A stretch of 64,000 nucleotides of DNA. Origin: Zizania palustris. Lineage: Eukaryota; Streptophyta; Magnoliopsida; Poales; Poaceae. The position numbers and the translations under genes were made by a program. The notes under the pieces are model-generated. The model worked only from the letters and a program-made list of their open reading frames with translations, searched no databases and had not been told where the DNA came from. Below, piece after piece: positions 26,701-37,495 of the stretch (its first letter is position 1; every line of letters starts with the position of its first letter). Location: positions 62,010,330 through 62,074,329 of the forward strand of contig JAAALK010000079.1 of NCBI GenBank assembly GCA_019279435.1, read 5' to 3'.

Positions 26701-27227
26701 GGATTCCCGGCGAGGGCGAGCTCGGATGGCTACGGTGAGTGCTCGAGAGTAGAGAGGAACGTGCGGGGAGTGTGTGGGTGCACTGAGGCGAGCCGGGGAG
26801 GCCTTTTGTGCGCGCGACGGTATGGGCGGCGACGTGCGGCTCGTAATGGCGATGGGACGACGGCGCTGTAGATCGACAGGGCGGAGTGGTTGGAGGTTGT
26901 AGGCGCGGGTACGACGACGTGGGGGTGCGTACGGCGTTGACTCGACGGTGCCGGGCGCGGGTGCAGGCGTGCGAACGGGCGTACGCCGGAGCATGGCGCG
27001 GTCGGGGCGGCGCGCTGGCGAGGGGCGCAGCGCATGGGCGCAGTCCGAGCGGACGTAGGCGCGTGGCCGGGCGGCGAGGGCGCACGGCCTGGCGCGGCCA
27101 GCGCTTGGCGCAGGCTCGCGTAGGCAGTGGCCACCGGCCACGGGGCTAGCTGCAGCCCGAGTGCATGCGTGCGTGCTTTCATTTTTTTTTTGTTTTTTTT
27201 TGTTTTTGTTAAAACATGGATTTTACA
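23769..27227 (-). repeat. Solo LTR
   Basis: This full 3,459-bp LTR is flanked by AGTTC on both sides (23764-23768 and 27228-27232), with no interior attached. At 24162 and 24641 it carries the LTR L bases. From 25439 on it differs from LTR L at four sites (25439 T, 26011 T, 26862 G, 27091 G) and in T-tract lengths. The pattern suits a recombinant of the two original LTRs. Confidence 0.9.
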
Positions 27228-27232
27228 AGTTC

Positions 27233-27290
27233 CTACTAAAATAAGCAAGTTTTAGTCCCTAAAAATAAGCAAGGTCATCTAAACGGGGCC
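27233..27290. mobile_element. Tourist-like MITE, right part
   Basis: Right end of the MITE whose left part is at 12366-12600 and, duplicated, at 23534-23768. It contains AAAAATAAGCAAGGTCATCT, mirrored in the left part, and is followed by TTA at 27291. Confidence 0.75.
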
Positions 27291-27477
27291 TTATTTTACC
27301 AATTAATTATGTTGAGCACCAATCTCAAAGCATTTAGCCATATCTGCAGACGAGCTTGCTCGTGAAACGCCAACTCTACAGAATCTCAGTTCGATCGACT
27401 AGTCATTAGGGATCGAGTTGAAAAAATTGCTTAATCATGAGCACTACAACAAAACAAAAGATTTTCGTCGGCCAATA

Positions 27478-27716
27478 TAACTTCCGTCGGCTTTTGGGCA
27501 AGCCGACGGAAGTTAAATAACTTCCGTCGGCCTTCACGAGCCGACGGAAGTTAACTTAACTTCCGTCGGCTTCTGACAGTGGCCGACGGAAGTTAGCGGG
27601 GATTTTTCCTCGGCCGCTCGGATCCCCCTAACTTCCGTCGGCCCGCATTAAAGCCGACGGAAGTTAGCTAACTTCCGTCGGCTTTAATGTTGGCCGACGG
27701 AAGTTAGGGGGCTTTT
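27478..27716. repeat. Left subterminal repeats of CACTA-1
   Basis: Repeated copies of TAACTTCCGTCGGC alternate with the inverse GCCGACGGAAGTTA, forming several short hairpins. In En/Spm such repeats bind the TNPA-type protein. The same words recur at 36004-36380. Confidence 0.9.
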
Positions 27717-27720
27717 CCCC

Positions 27721-28110
27721 CAACCGCGCGCGCGTACAGGGAGCCCTAACTCCCTGTACACGCGCGCACTCCCGCCTCCTGCGCCTGCCGCCGCCGCCCG
27801 CCCGCCGCCGCCGCTTCGCCGCCCGGCCGCCGCCCGCCCGCCCCCGCCGTTTCGCTGCCCGGCCGCCGCCCGGCCGCCGCCCGGCCGCCCGCCCGCCCTC
27901 GCCCGCCCGGCCGCCCGCCCGCCCGCCGCCTCGGCCGCCCACCCGCCCGCCCGGCCGCCGCCCACCCGGCCGGCCGCCGCCGCCTCGGCCGCCCACCCGC
28001 CCGCCCGGCCGCCGCCCACCCGGCCGGCCGCCGCCCCCCCGGCCGCCGCCCGCCCGGCCGCCGTCCGCCCGGCCGCCCGGCCGCCGCCTCGGCCGCCCGC
28101 CCGGTTCGAG
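27721..28110. other. GC-rich block of CACTA-1
   Basis: Nearly pure CCG/CCGCC repeats next to the left subterminal array. Long Gly/Arg/Ala open frames on the minus strand follow from composition alone. En/Spm also has a GC-rich region here in its first exon, prone to methylation. CACTA-2 has a comparable block at 52285-52740. Confidence 0.7.
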
Positions 28111-29668
28111 GTGTCCTCGTCCACTCCCCTCACCTGATCGGAAGCGACCGAGCCTTCATCGTCTTCGTGAGGTCCGTGCTTCGTCCCGATTCCACTGTAG
28201 TCGTCGCCATTTTTTAGTTAACATGTCGCCATTTTTTGTGTGTACTACATGTGGCATGCCTTGAGTAGTGTAGAGTGTTGCAGTTGTTGCTGCAACGTCC
28301 ACTTGGTGCATGCTTACTTAATGCTTAGTAGTTGTCATTCACACACATATATATACACATGAAATTTTACCATTCTTAAAAATAATACTGGCGAGTTGCG
28401 AACGTGTCGATAGATGGTCATATATAGCATCATAGGACGGATTAGCGAGTAATTAAGTAGCTTTTGACGGGTTATATTCCCTGGCCAATGATTGGCTTCA
28501 ATTCGGCTAGCTATGATTGTTACGTTGGCCGGGTAGGCTTTCTGCATGATTTGAGTGTCACCATCTTGACCTGAGCTTTCCCGCGTAACAGTTGACAATT
28601 TGTGCGTCACAATCAGCGAATGCGTGTGTATATTGGTCTGGACCAACAAACATTTTTGCTCATAAGCCTACACTCTGCACTCTGCACCAAGTGTACCCTG
28701 GCATAAAATATCTCTGTGCAGTGCTTATCTAATAATGTAGGGCCTAGCTAATGCATACCACCATCATCTCTTGCATATCTCTCCTTAATTAAAAATGTTA
28801 ATTAACCTAGATTGAGGCATAATGTTGTCTTTTCAGTTTTCTTCGCCCGAACCAAAATGTGTATTATCCGTTTCTAGGCTTTGCACATAGATGTGTTAAT
28901 CTTACAAAGGTGTAAGGTAAAATCAGCAAACATGTAATGCCCTAATGAGATTTACTTGTTTATTTCATGAAGACCTATCTGTATGTCTTGTATGTCTTGT
29001 ATGTGATGTTTTGTTTTAATATGCAATATATGTTGTGATATTATGTATATATGATTCTAATTATATTATTCTATTAATTTATAGTTTTTTTTTCGTATGC
29101 AATTTTTTATTTGACAACAACGTAGATAGTGTAACGAAACCTATGCGTCACCCGTTTCGGACCAACATGTCTCACACGTGTCATGCGTGTGAGATGTGTA
29201 GGTCCGGAATTGTCCCTTTTTGGACAGCCTCGGAGTGGGCGACAGAGCGTGGTTTTATGATGAGTCATGAGTCCGAATGAGATTTCAGTAACATAACCTT
29301 GTTGTTCTCCATTGCACCACTATCAGGCGTGCAATTGGAGAACAGCGGGGTTATGCTGCTGAAATTTCGTTCGAACTCATGGCTCGTCATAAATACCACG
29401 TTTTGTCGGTCACTCTTGGGTGGGTTTAGGACCTATCTTTTCCTATAGACCATGGTTGCCATGGCGTCGCCTGCGCCGACTAGACGTCCAGGCGGTCACC
29501 GCCGGATGTCATGGTGAATCGCGATGCCGGTGGGCTCTGCTTCCCCTTGCGTCGCCGCCCGCCCGGCCGCCTCTACTTCCCCTCCGTTGTCCGGAGGCGG
29601 AGGCGGGGGGTGGCCAGGGTGTGTGTATGTTGCGAGCCTCTTGACTGAATGAATGTTTTGCATATAGA
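28111..29668 (+). other. Leader region of CACTA-1
   Basis: Between the GC-rich block and the transposase start. Probably holds untranslated exon and intron sequence; TATAG stands directly before the first ATG context and could be an acceptor. No coding exon is recognised. The hairpin at 29226-29421 lies here. Confidence 0.45.
29226..29421 (+). other. Long imperfect hairpin in CACTA-1 leader
   Basis: The left arm (about 29226-29316) and right arm (about 29331-29421) are complementary for most of their length. GTGGTTTTATGATGAGTCAT at left faces the complement GTGGTATTTATGACGAGCCA at right. ATTTCAGTAACATAACC faces ATTTCAGCAGCATAACC, and GTTGTTCTCCA faces GCTGTTCTCCA. The loop is near CACCACTATCAGG. 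The shape resembles a microRNA or siRNA precursor. No known mature microRNA is recognised in it. Confidence 0.6.
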
Positions 29669-32600
29669 ATGGCTGAGGACGACCGACGGTGGATGTATAG
29701 TGGTTGGATGAAAAGTGGAGCTCACACGAGGGAGTGGGTAATCAACGCTGAGAAATTTGTTGATCGTGCATTCGCTTTGACAACAAACACTCCCGCGAGG
29801 TGCCCATGCATGAAGTGCAGAAATTCTCGTTGGCAAGACAAGAGGACGATGTCGTTGCATATTTGCAAATATGGTTTCGTGCCAGGTTATGAAGTTTGGT
29901 CTTTTCACGGCGAGACAGGCCTTGAAAAAACGGTATTAGTAGTGGAAGAAGAAGATGATAGCGTTGCTGACGATAGGATGGATGAGATGGTTGATGCTAT
30001 ACGACCGGAGTTTGAATCAAACCCCGAGGATCCTCCAACACCGGAGGTTCAAAAGTTTTTCGACATCCTTCGAGCTTCAGAAGAGCCATTGCATGAGCAC
30101 ACCACCGTAAGCGTTCTCGCTTTCGTGACTCGTATTATGGCTATTAAGTCAAAGTTTGCATTTTCAAACAATTGTTATAAGGAGCTCTTGAATCTGATCA
30201 GCGATATCCTTCCTAAGAACCATAAGGTGCCGAAAGACATGTATCAGTCAAAGAAAATGCTTTCTGCTCTCGGTATGGAGTATGAGAAGATTGATGTGTG
30301 CCGAGATAATTGTATGTTGTTCTGGAAAGAACATAGTAATGAGGTGAAATGCTTAAAATGTGGTAAACCGAGATTCGTAGAGGTCGTAAATGAAGACGGA
30401 GAGAAGGTGACGACAGAGGTTGCTCATAAGCAACTTCGTTACATGCCTCTTACACCTCGGGTGAAACGATTGTTTCTATCAAAGAAAACCGCTAGACATA
30501 TGCGATGGCATAAAGAAGGTGTACGTGAGAATAATGAAGTAATGGTGCACCCATCTGATGGTGCGGCATGGAAGGCTCTAGATGATTTTGATGCAGACTT
30601 TGCTAGTGATGCAAGGAATGTTCGCATCGGGTTGGCAACTGATGGATTCACCCCTTTCAATGTAACGGCATCGTCGTACTCTTGTTGGCCCGTGTTTGCT
30701 ATTCCATACAACCTTCCACCTTCATTTTGTATGAAATATGAATTTATGTTCCTGTGTCTCATTATACCCGGTCCAGATCATCCTGGAACACGACTAAACG
30801 TGATGTTGAAGCCCTTAATTGAAGAGTTGAAACAATTGTGGAAAGGAGTTGAAGCATATGACTATGACCAGAAACAAAAATTCAATCTTCGAGTTGCGTA
30901 TCTGTGGTCGGTTCACGATTTTCCGGCATACGGTATTTTTTCTGGTTGGAGTTGTCATGGAAGGTTGACATGCCCGATATGTGCAAAGGACACAGATTGT
31001 TTCCGTCTGAACTTCGGGGGAAAGATTTGTTACTTTGATTGCCATAGATGCTTTTTGCCCATGAATCACCCATTTAGGTTACAGAGGAACAATTTCAAGA
31101 AGGACAGCATTGTTGTAAAGGGACCACCAAGGCGTTTAAATGGTACAGAAATCGCTGATATGCTGAATGAGTTGGTCCTTAATGAAAATGAGGATGGATT
31201 TGTAGGATTCGGAACCGAACATAATTGGACTCACATATGTGGTTTATGGGAACTGCCGTACGTCAAATCACTAATTCTGATGCACAACATTGACGTTATG
31301 CATCAGGAACGTAATGTTGGTGAAAGCATTATAAGTACATGTATGGATTTTACTGACAGGACAAAAGATAATGTAAAGGCGAGAAGAGATTTAGCTGAGA
31401 TTTGTAATCGACCAACCCTTGAGTTGACGAATAGTGGTGGCAAGCCACGTGCCCCATTTTGTTTAAAACCTAAAGAAAAAAAACAAGTAATGAGGTGGTT
31501 GAAAAATTTGAAATTCCCAGATGGTTACGCCGCAGGATTTAGAAGAGCTGTGAACTTGAAGACAGGGAAATTAAATGGATTGAAAAGTCACGATTACCAC
31601 ATAATAATGGAAAGACTCCTTCCTGTAATGTTTCGTGGGTACCTGAATGATGATGTGTGGAAGACGTTAGCTGAGCTGAGCCATTTTTATAGACAACTTT
31701 GTGCGAAAGAAATTAAGAAAGATATGATGGAGATGCTAGAGAAAGAGATCCCGGTACTTTTATGTAAACTGGAAAAAATATTCCCTCCAGGGTTCTTCAA
31801 TCCAATGCAACATTTACTGGTTCATCTGCCATATGAAGCTAAGGTAGGTGGCCCTGTGCAATATAGGTGGATGTATCATATTGAAAGGTCCCTAAAGAAG
31901 CTTAGAGCGATGGTTGGTAATAAGGCCAGAGTTGAAGGTTGCATCGCAGAAGAATTTAAATTGAAAGAGATAGCATACTTCACTAGTGTATACTTCGCTG
32001 AGCATCACAATGTCAACACACCTGCTACACGGTACCATATGGATGAAGACCATCCTTGTAGTGATCTCCAAATATTTGGGTGGAAGGGCATAACTGTTGG
32101 TGTTTCCACGACATATTATGTAACTCAGGAAGAACGAACAAATGCCTTGCTCTACATGTACTCAAATATGGAAGAGATGGAACAATATTTCGCGTAAGTG
32201 ATTCGTTTTAGTTTTATATTTTACCTCCAAATTTTATACCCGTTTGTTTACCTATTCGTTACATTGACAGTATGTTTGATTCGAAATACTTGCCATCTGG
32301 TCGTCAACCAACGGAGAAGCAATTAGATAAATTGCGTCGAGAAGGAGTAAATGGCGGGCCTAGTTTTCTCACTTGGTTCAGAGAACATGTAAATCCTTAC
32401 CTTTTCTGACACGTATTATTTTACTCTACTGGGTTAATTATCTTATAATCTCTTATGATTTGCAGTGCGTGCTCGCTGACAATGTACATATAGACTTGCG
32501 ACAGCTCTCTTACGGGAGTATTAGTGCCAAAAGTTACGGTCGCTACGATGTTAATGGTTTCCGCTTCCGTTCAACTATATTTGAAGCATATCGACCTCTA

Positions 32601-33176
32601 GCGGCAACAACTAATACTGGTGTTGTTACAAGGGTCGTTGATGGACAAGGACACGAAATTATGTATTATGGAATCATCAACAATATAATCGAGTACAAAT
32701 TTGCCGGGAATAAAGAGATTAAAGTAGTCTTCTTCGATTGTGATTGGTTCGACCCTAAACATGGTACTCGTGAAAACCAATTTGGGATGGTTGAAGTCAA
32801 ACACGCGGAACGATTATCTAGTTGCGACAATTTTGTCCTTGCTCATCAAGTCGAGCAGGTGTATTATATGCCCTACCCATGTGAAAAACTAAGTGCTTGG
32901 TGGGTAGTCTACAAAGTGAATCCTCGGGAACGTCTACACACTCCTAGTGATGACGCTTATCAATTGGAGGTTGAAGAGGTCGATGAGGTTTATCAAGATG
33001 ATGAATTGCCGACTTCGTTTAATGTAGAGTCAGAATCGTCGACAGATTCTTTTCTCGGCGATTCTAATGATGTGGCAGTTCCCGAGAAAAGGAAACACCA
33101 ACATAAGAAGAAAAAAGTCACATGGCGTGCTTTGGGGAGAAAAGGACAAATTGATCCTGATTTTGATGATAATTGA
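29669..33176 (+). CDS. CACTA transposase, TNP2/TNPD type, intact
   Basis: This is the catalytic transposase that cuts and moves the element. The CDS is join(29669..32193,32271..32388,32466..33176); the frame stays open throughout and gives 1,117 aa. The N-terminus is a transposase-associated domain (about residues 6-82) with CPCMKC and a His/Cys pattern suggesting metal binding. The TNP2 (Transposase_21) core covers about 290-500, with LIIPGPDHPGTRLNVM, WSCHGRLTCPIC and FDCHRCFLP. A DUF4218-type region follows at about 620-790 (MQHLLVHLPYEA). A DUF4216-type region near residue 970 (VFFDCDWFDP) ends in a basic tail. Length and domain order match full CACTA transposases. The three-exon model rests on GT/AG borders and phase. 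No stop or frameshift was found. The second gene begins 111 bp downstream. Confidence 0.9.
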
Positions 33177-33287
33177 CAAGTAATTGTTTTGATACATGGA
33201 TATGCAATATACTTCATATTACATGTTTTTTCATATGTACAAACCTTCTTTACTAATAAATGCTTGTTTGTGCTTATTTTGAACAGG

Positions 33288-35680
33288 ATGTCGAAAAAGA
33301 TGAAGAGTGTCACGAGGAAGCTCTTCCGCTTGGGGAGTTCATCGGCGAGTACTCCGGCGAGTACACCGACGAGTCAGGAGGACACCCTATTCCAGGGTAG
33401 TTCCTCTTCTTCAAACAGACGTCGTCAAGAGCAGCTCCTGAGATGCATAGATCCGACATTAATTGGTCGGCCTATTGCATTTCAACTAGATGAGGAGGTA
33501 ACTTTCAGATTGTTTTTTATGCCAGTTATAAACTATTACTAATTGTTTCAATACTGTTTTGTAGGAGGAACAACACTTGGAGAGTGCGGGTCATGAGGAT
33601 GATCGGCCGGTGGGTGGCGGGCAAGAGGGGGATGTCCCAGAGTGTGCGGCACAGAGGGATGACCCAGAGGGTGTGGGGCAGGGGGATGACCCAGAGGCCG
33701 GTGCGGGGCAGGGGGATCTCCCGGAGGGTGCGGGTCAGGAGGAAGGTGCTGAGGCTGCCGGCGGGTCCTCGGTAACTTTCAGGACGAGTCACTTGGTCGC
33801 TCCACCAGTAGTCTCTTCCGGTGGAGCCAAGATCGAGATTACGCCTGTTGGTGACGGGTAAGTGTAATACTCTTCTGTTGTTTTGCTTTTGTTTTCAAAA
33901 AATTTCTTTCACTAAACTAATTAACTTTATTTATTATGTATTTCTAGATCTTGGATTGACTCTCGGTTCGACGGCACTTCGAGGGTCAGACAGGTTAACC
34001 AGATATTGGGTAACCTGTGCCGTCTGCACTACCCAGGGATGCTGACAATGCCGACCGGTGAGCGGGTTCTATGCCAAACATGGGACCAGTACCGGTTCGC
34101 TCCTGACGGGCGACACGGAACTGCTCAGGGGGCGGTGTCTCATGACTTCTGGGTATGCAAGTGTTTTTTCAATTTTCTTTTAGAATTTTCGAGTTACAAC
34201 ACTATACTAATCATTATTTTTGCAGTTACGCTTTTGCTTGCCAGAAGTCGGCAATCACCATAACCATGCGCTTGTAGTCTTCAACAACAATGCGCATAAG
34301 GTGGTGAAGGACGCCATTTCGTATGCCCGCATTCAAGCGAACAATGCTTACTACAAGGAGAAGCTAGGGCAACGAATGAGCAAGGCGACGGGCTCATCGT
34401 CAGTCTATTTGACTGAAGAAGAATACCGTTCGGTAAACAATTCTAACTTTTTACCTCTTCGATTGTTGAGATTTGTTGTCATATAATACAAATAGCATCT
34501 CTGTTCAGGTGAGGATTCCGTGGTTGGCAAACCGCGAGGACGCCTATTTTGAATTCTGCAAGATTTGGTCTTCAGATGCATTTAAGAAGACTTCCGAGCA
34601 GAAAAGACAATGCCGCGGGACGGATCCGAAGCACAGATATGGTGCCGACGGACATATTCGCCACGCTAAACGCTTGGTAAGACCGATCTGTCACTCTCTA
34701 GCTATAGATACATTGTAATGCGACTAACTCATTTCTAATGCACAGGAAGCTAAATCTGGCAACGTGCCAAGTGACATAGAGGTGTATACCTCTGGTCACA
34801 AAGGAAGCGATCCGGCACAGCCAGATGTCTTGTGTAGCCAGACAGCCACGGACCATTTGGTGAGATGTTATTAAGAGTTGACGTAATTTCATTTTTCTGC
34901 GTCTAGCTAATCGGACATGTTTTTTGCAGGCGCAGTATGGTGAACACATGGTTCGACTCCATGGAGAGAACTATGATTGGCGGAGAGAACCTGTGGACCA
35001 AATGGCCGTGTACTCCAGCGGAGGTGGCAAAAGCCATGGACGGTGAGACAATGTTTTTATTAATGTTTTGTGTATGGTATTGTGATGGTAACTAACCCCT
35101 GTTAATGTTGCAGGTACTCCATGTTCAATGGAGTTATTGACTCGAGAGCGGTGAGAGCTCAGAAGTCAGCTCAGTCGTCGCAGAGCTCCGTCGGAGTTGG
35201 CTCCAGCCGTCGTCGCTCAGAAGAAACCCCGGAGATGGTTCGGATGAGGGAGGACATGAGGCGGCGCGACGAGCACTACAAGAAACAACAAGAGTACTAT
35301 ACCGCCTGCTTAGCACAACAGCAGGCGATGATCCAAGTAAGCTTACTTTAGAGTGTTGCAGTTCAAAAGTATTCAGAAATAGGTTTAGAACTAACTGATT
35401 ACATTACAACATGTGTAGCAACTAGCCCAGCAAAACAGTGGATTTGACATGTCCATTTTCCAACCACTACCTCCCCCGCCACCACCACTATCTCCTACAT
35501 CACCTGAGGTACCTCCTAAACACTTAAGTTAGCGTTTAGAAGGGTAGTTGAGTTCGTTTCTAATTTTGTCTATTTCTTCAGTGTTTCCGTACGCCTGGTC
35601 AAGATGGAGCCTCCGGGGCAAATGTGGACGAAGCGGGAGGCAGCGGCGGCGCCCATGACCCAAATGTGGGCGATCAGTGA
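33288..35680 (+). CDS. CACTA second gene, Ptta/En/Spm (Transposase_24) type, intact
   Basis: In En/Spm a second protein binds subterminal repeats and brings the ends together; this gene sits where that product is encoded. My model has ten exons: join(33288..33497,33565..33857,33948..34152,34226..34432,34509..34676,34746..34859,34930..35042,35114..35336,35419..35508,35582..35680). Every junction keeps frame, giving 573 aa. The N-terminus is basic and Ser-rich. An imperfect repeat of Gly/Asp/Pro/Glu units (QGDDPEAGAGQ) occupies about residues 80-130. The conserved core includes NLCRLHYPGM, TWDQYRF, then WLANREDAYFEFCKIW and KRQCRGTDPKHRYGADGH. The C-terminus has a coiled-coil-like stretch (MRRRDEHYKKQQEYYTACLA) and a proline run. 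Family placement is from recalled sequence character; end-binding is inferred from En/Spm. Confidence 0.8.
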
Positions 35681-35694
35681 GTATATGGACAAAA

Positions 35695-35960
35695 TGACTT
35701 TGTATGTGGCTCTCGCTGTGTTTTGTGAATTTGTATGTGAGTTTGGATGTTATATGTGAATTCAGATGTTTACTGTGACTTTGGATATGAATTCAGTTAT
35801 ATTATGTGATTTTGGATGTGATGTGTGAAGTGTGGATGTGATTTTGGATGTGAGATGTGGTTTTGGATGTTATATGTGAAGTTTGAATGTGATTTTGGAT
35901 GTGAAATGTGATTTTGGATGTGTATGATGAATGTATGTGAAATTGTGGTTGGATGTGAGT
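35695..35960. repeat. Degenerate minisatellite in CACTA-1
   Basis: Imperfect tandem copies of words such as GTGATTTTGGATGTGAAATG follow the second gene, ending before a run of A near 35980-35997. Probably in the 3' UTR of the second gene. Confidence 0.7.
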
Positions 35961-36003
35961 GTGAGTAGGGGAACCAGGAAAAAAAAAAAAAAAAAATACC
36001 AGG

Positions 36004-36380
36004 TAACTTCCGTCGGCTTTGACCATAGCCGACGGAAGTTAGCTGGTTTCGGCCACGTGGGCAGAAAGGCTAACTTCCGTCGGCTATGGTCAAAGCCGAC
36101 GGAAGTTAGCTGCCCCTAACTTCCGTCGGCCAGCCTGGCCGACGGAAGTTAAAGCCCCCCTGGTGACGTGGCAGAGTTCGGGGCTAACTTCCGTCGGCCA
36201 CGTGAAGCCGACGGAAGTTAGCTAACTTCCGTCGGCGGCCGACGGAAGTTAGCTAACTTCCGTCGCCGCGCTTCCGTCGGCCAATGGCCGACGGAAGATA
36301 GCGTTTTGCCGACGGAAGTTGGCTTCTTCCGTCGGGAAAGGGCTAACTTCCGTCGGCTTTGGCCGACGGAAGTTGCCTGT
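36004..36380. repeat. Right subterminal repeats of CACTA-1
   Basis: Many copies of TAACTTCCGTCGGC and its inverse, often paired head to head, as at 36004-36044 and 36071-36110. Some near 36262-36335 are shortened or mutated. They mirror the left array. Confidence 0.9.
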
Positions 36381-36415
36381 TTTGTTGTAGTGGAGGTATA
36401 TTTGGTAGATGGAAA

Positions 36416-36700
36416 CAAATTAATAAAGTATCGATCTACCCCCAATGAAATACCATGCTAATGAGGATTCACTACAGGAGAGCACTAGTTCACCAAGTGC
36501 TAGAAGCACTCGGTGAACCCTAAAAAGCACTCGACGAATCCATAAATAAAGCATCAATCTACCCCCTAATGAAATACCATGCTACCAGAATTCACTATAG
36601 AAGAACAAAAATTCGCCAAGAGTGCTAGAAACACTCGGCGACCCAAAAAACACTTGGCGAAGGTTTTTCCTAGAGACGGGGATCATGGAAATTTATTCCG
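36416..36700. mobile_element. CACTA end remnants in a short tandem duplication
   Basis: CACTACAGGAG at 36471 is followed by GCACTCGGTGAA-type subterminal words. A related block with CACTATAGAAG follows at about 36592. Both are preceded by similar sequence (ATCTACCCCC, then AATGAAATACCATGCTA). So a CACTA end and its flank appear duplicated in tandem by about 120 bp. No opposite end is seen. Confidence 0.55.
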
Positions 36701-37407
36701 CAGTGGTATATATATATATGTCGTTGTCTGCGGTGATTAAGGATCGTGTCTCCAACATCCATCCATCATTTTCCTACTGTTGCCGGTACGTTTTCAGGTG
36801 AGACGTTGTCACCCTTATAATACAACTTTTTTCCCCTCAAATCTCCTAGGAGAATTTAATATATCTTTGTCGATATTCTCCCCATTGATTATGAGGTCAT
36901 GCATGTGTGGATATTTGAGTACTTATAATACACTCCTAAAATTTTTGACACTCATCGATTATAGGTTTCTGGTAGTGGTAGTTGCGAGCACCGTATCTGC
37001 AGCATTGATTAATTTGAACACAGACATATATACATGCAGAAATAATAAAAACTTCTGGGATCAATAAGGAAGCTAGAACATTTCTTCAAAAAAAATTAAG
37101 GAAGCTAGAACATCAAGAAAAGTAAGCATCAAACAAAATAAAACAGGACATATATATGAGGACGGAGGAAGCTAGCTAGGGCACACGTGACATACGGTGC
37201 ATGGCATGTGTCTGCAATACAGCCGGCAAGATCGAGCAGTAGCACTATACAGGTTAATTGGGTGCCAATTAATCCGTGCAGTGCTGGTAGTGCGTGGTAG
37301 CTACATGCACGCTGTGTGAAAAACAGGCGCATGCAGAAACGTTAGATCGAGGCCCTACCCAACAAACATAATCTGCGCCGCTCTGTAGTTCTGCACGCAA
37401 CGCTGAC

Positions 37408-37495
<88 letters not shown>

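Larger units (their letters stand above)
27442..36392 (+). mobile_element. Complete CACTA (En/Spm) transposon, CACTA-1, 8,951 bp
   Basis: Both ends carry the perfect 15-bp inverted repeat CACTACAACAAAACA (27442-27456 and the complement ending at 36392). GAG flanks the element on both sides (27439-27441, 36393-36395), the 3-bp target duplication of CACTA elements. Within it, in order, are left subterminal hairpin repeats, a GC-rich block, an AT-rich leader with a long hairpin, an intact TNP2-type transposase gene, an intact Ptta/En/Spm-type second gene, a degenerate minisatellite and right subterminal repeats. Everything needed for autonomy appears present, which is inference until tested. Confidence 0.95.

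Noticed and set aside
27664..28133. Gly/Arg/Ala-rich frames of 110 and 149 codons
   Set aside because: They are products of the CCG-repeat block of CACTA-1. The composition explains the lack of stops.
29226..29421. miR820 locus
   Set aside because: The setting is similar, but I do not find the miR820 mature sequence or its complement in the hairpin.
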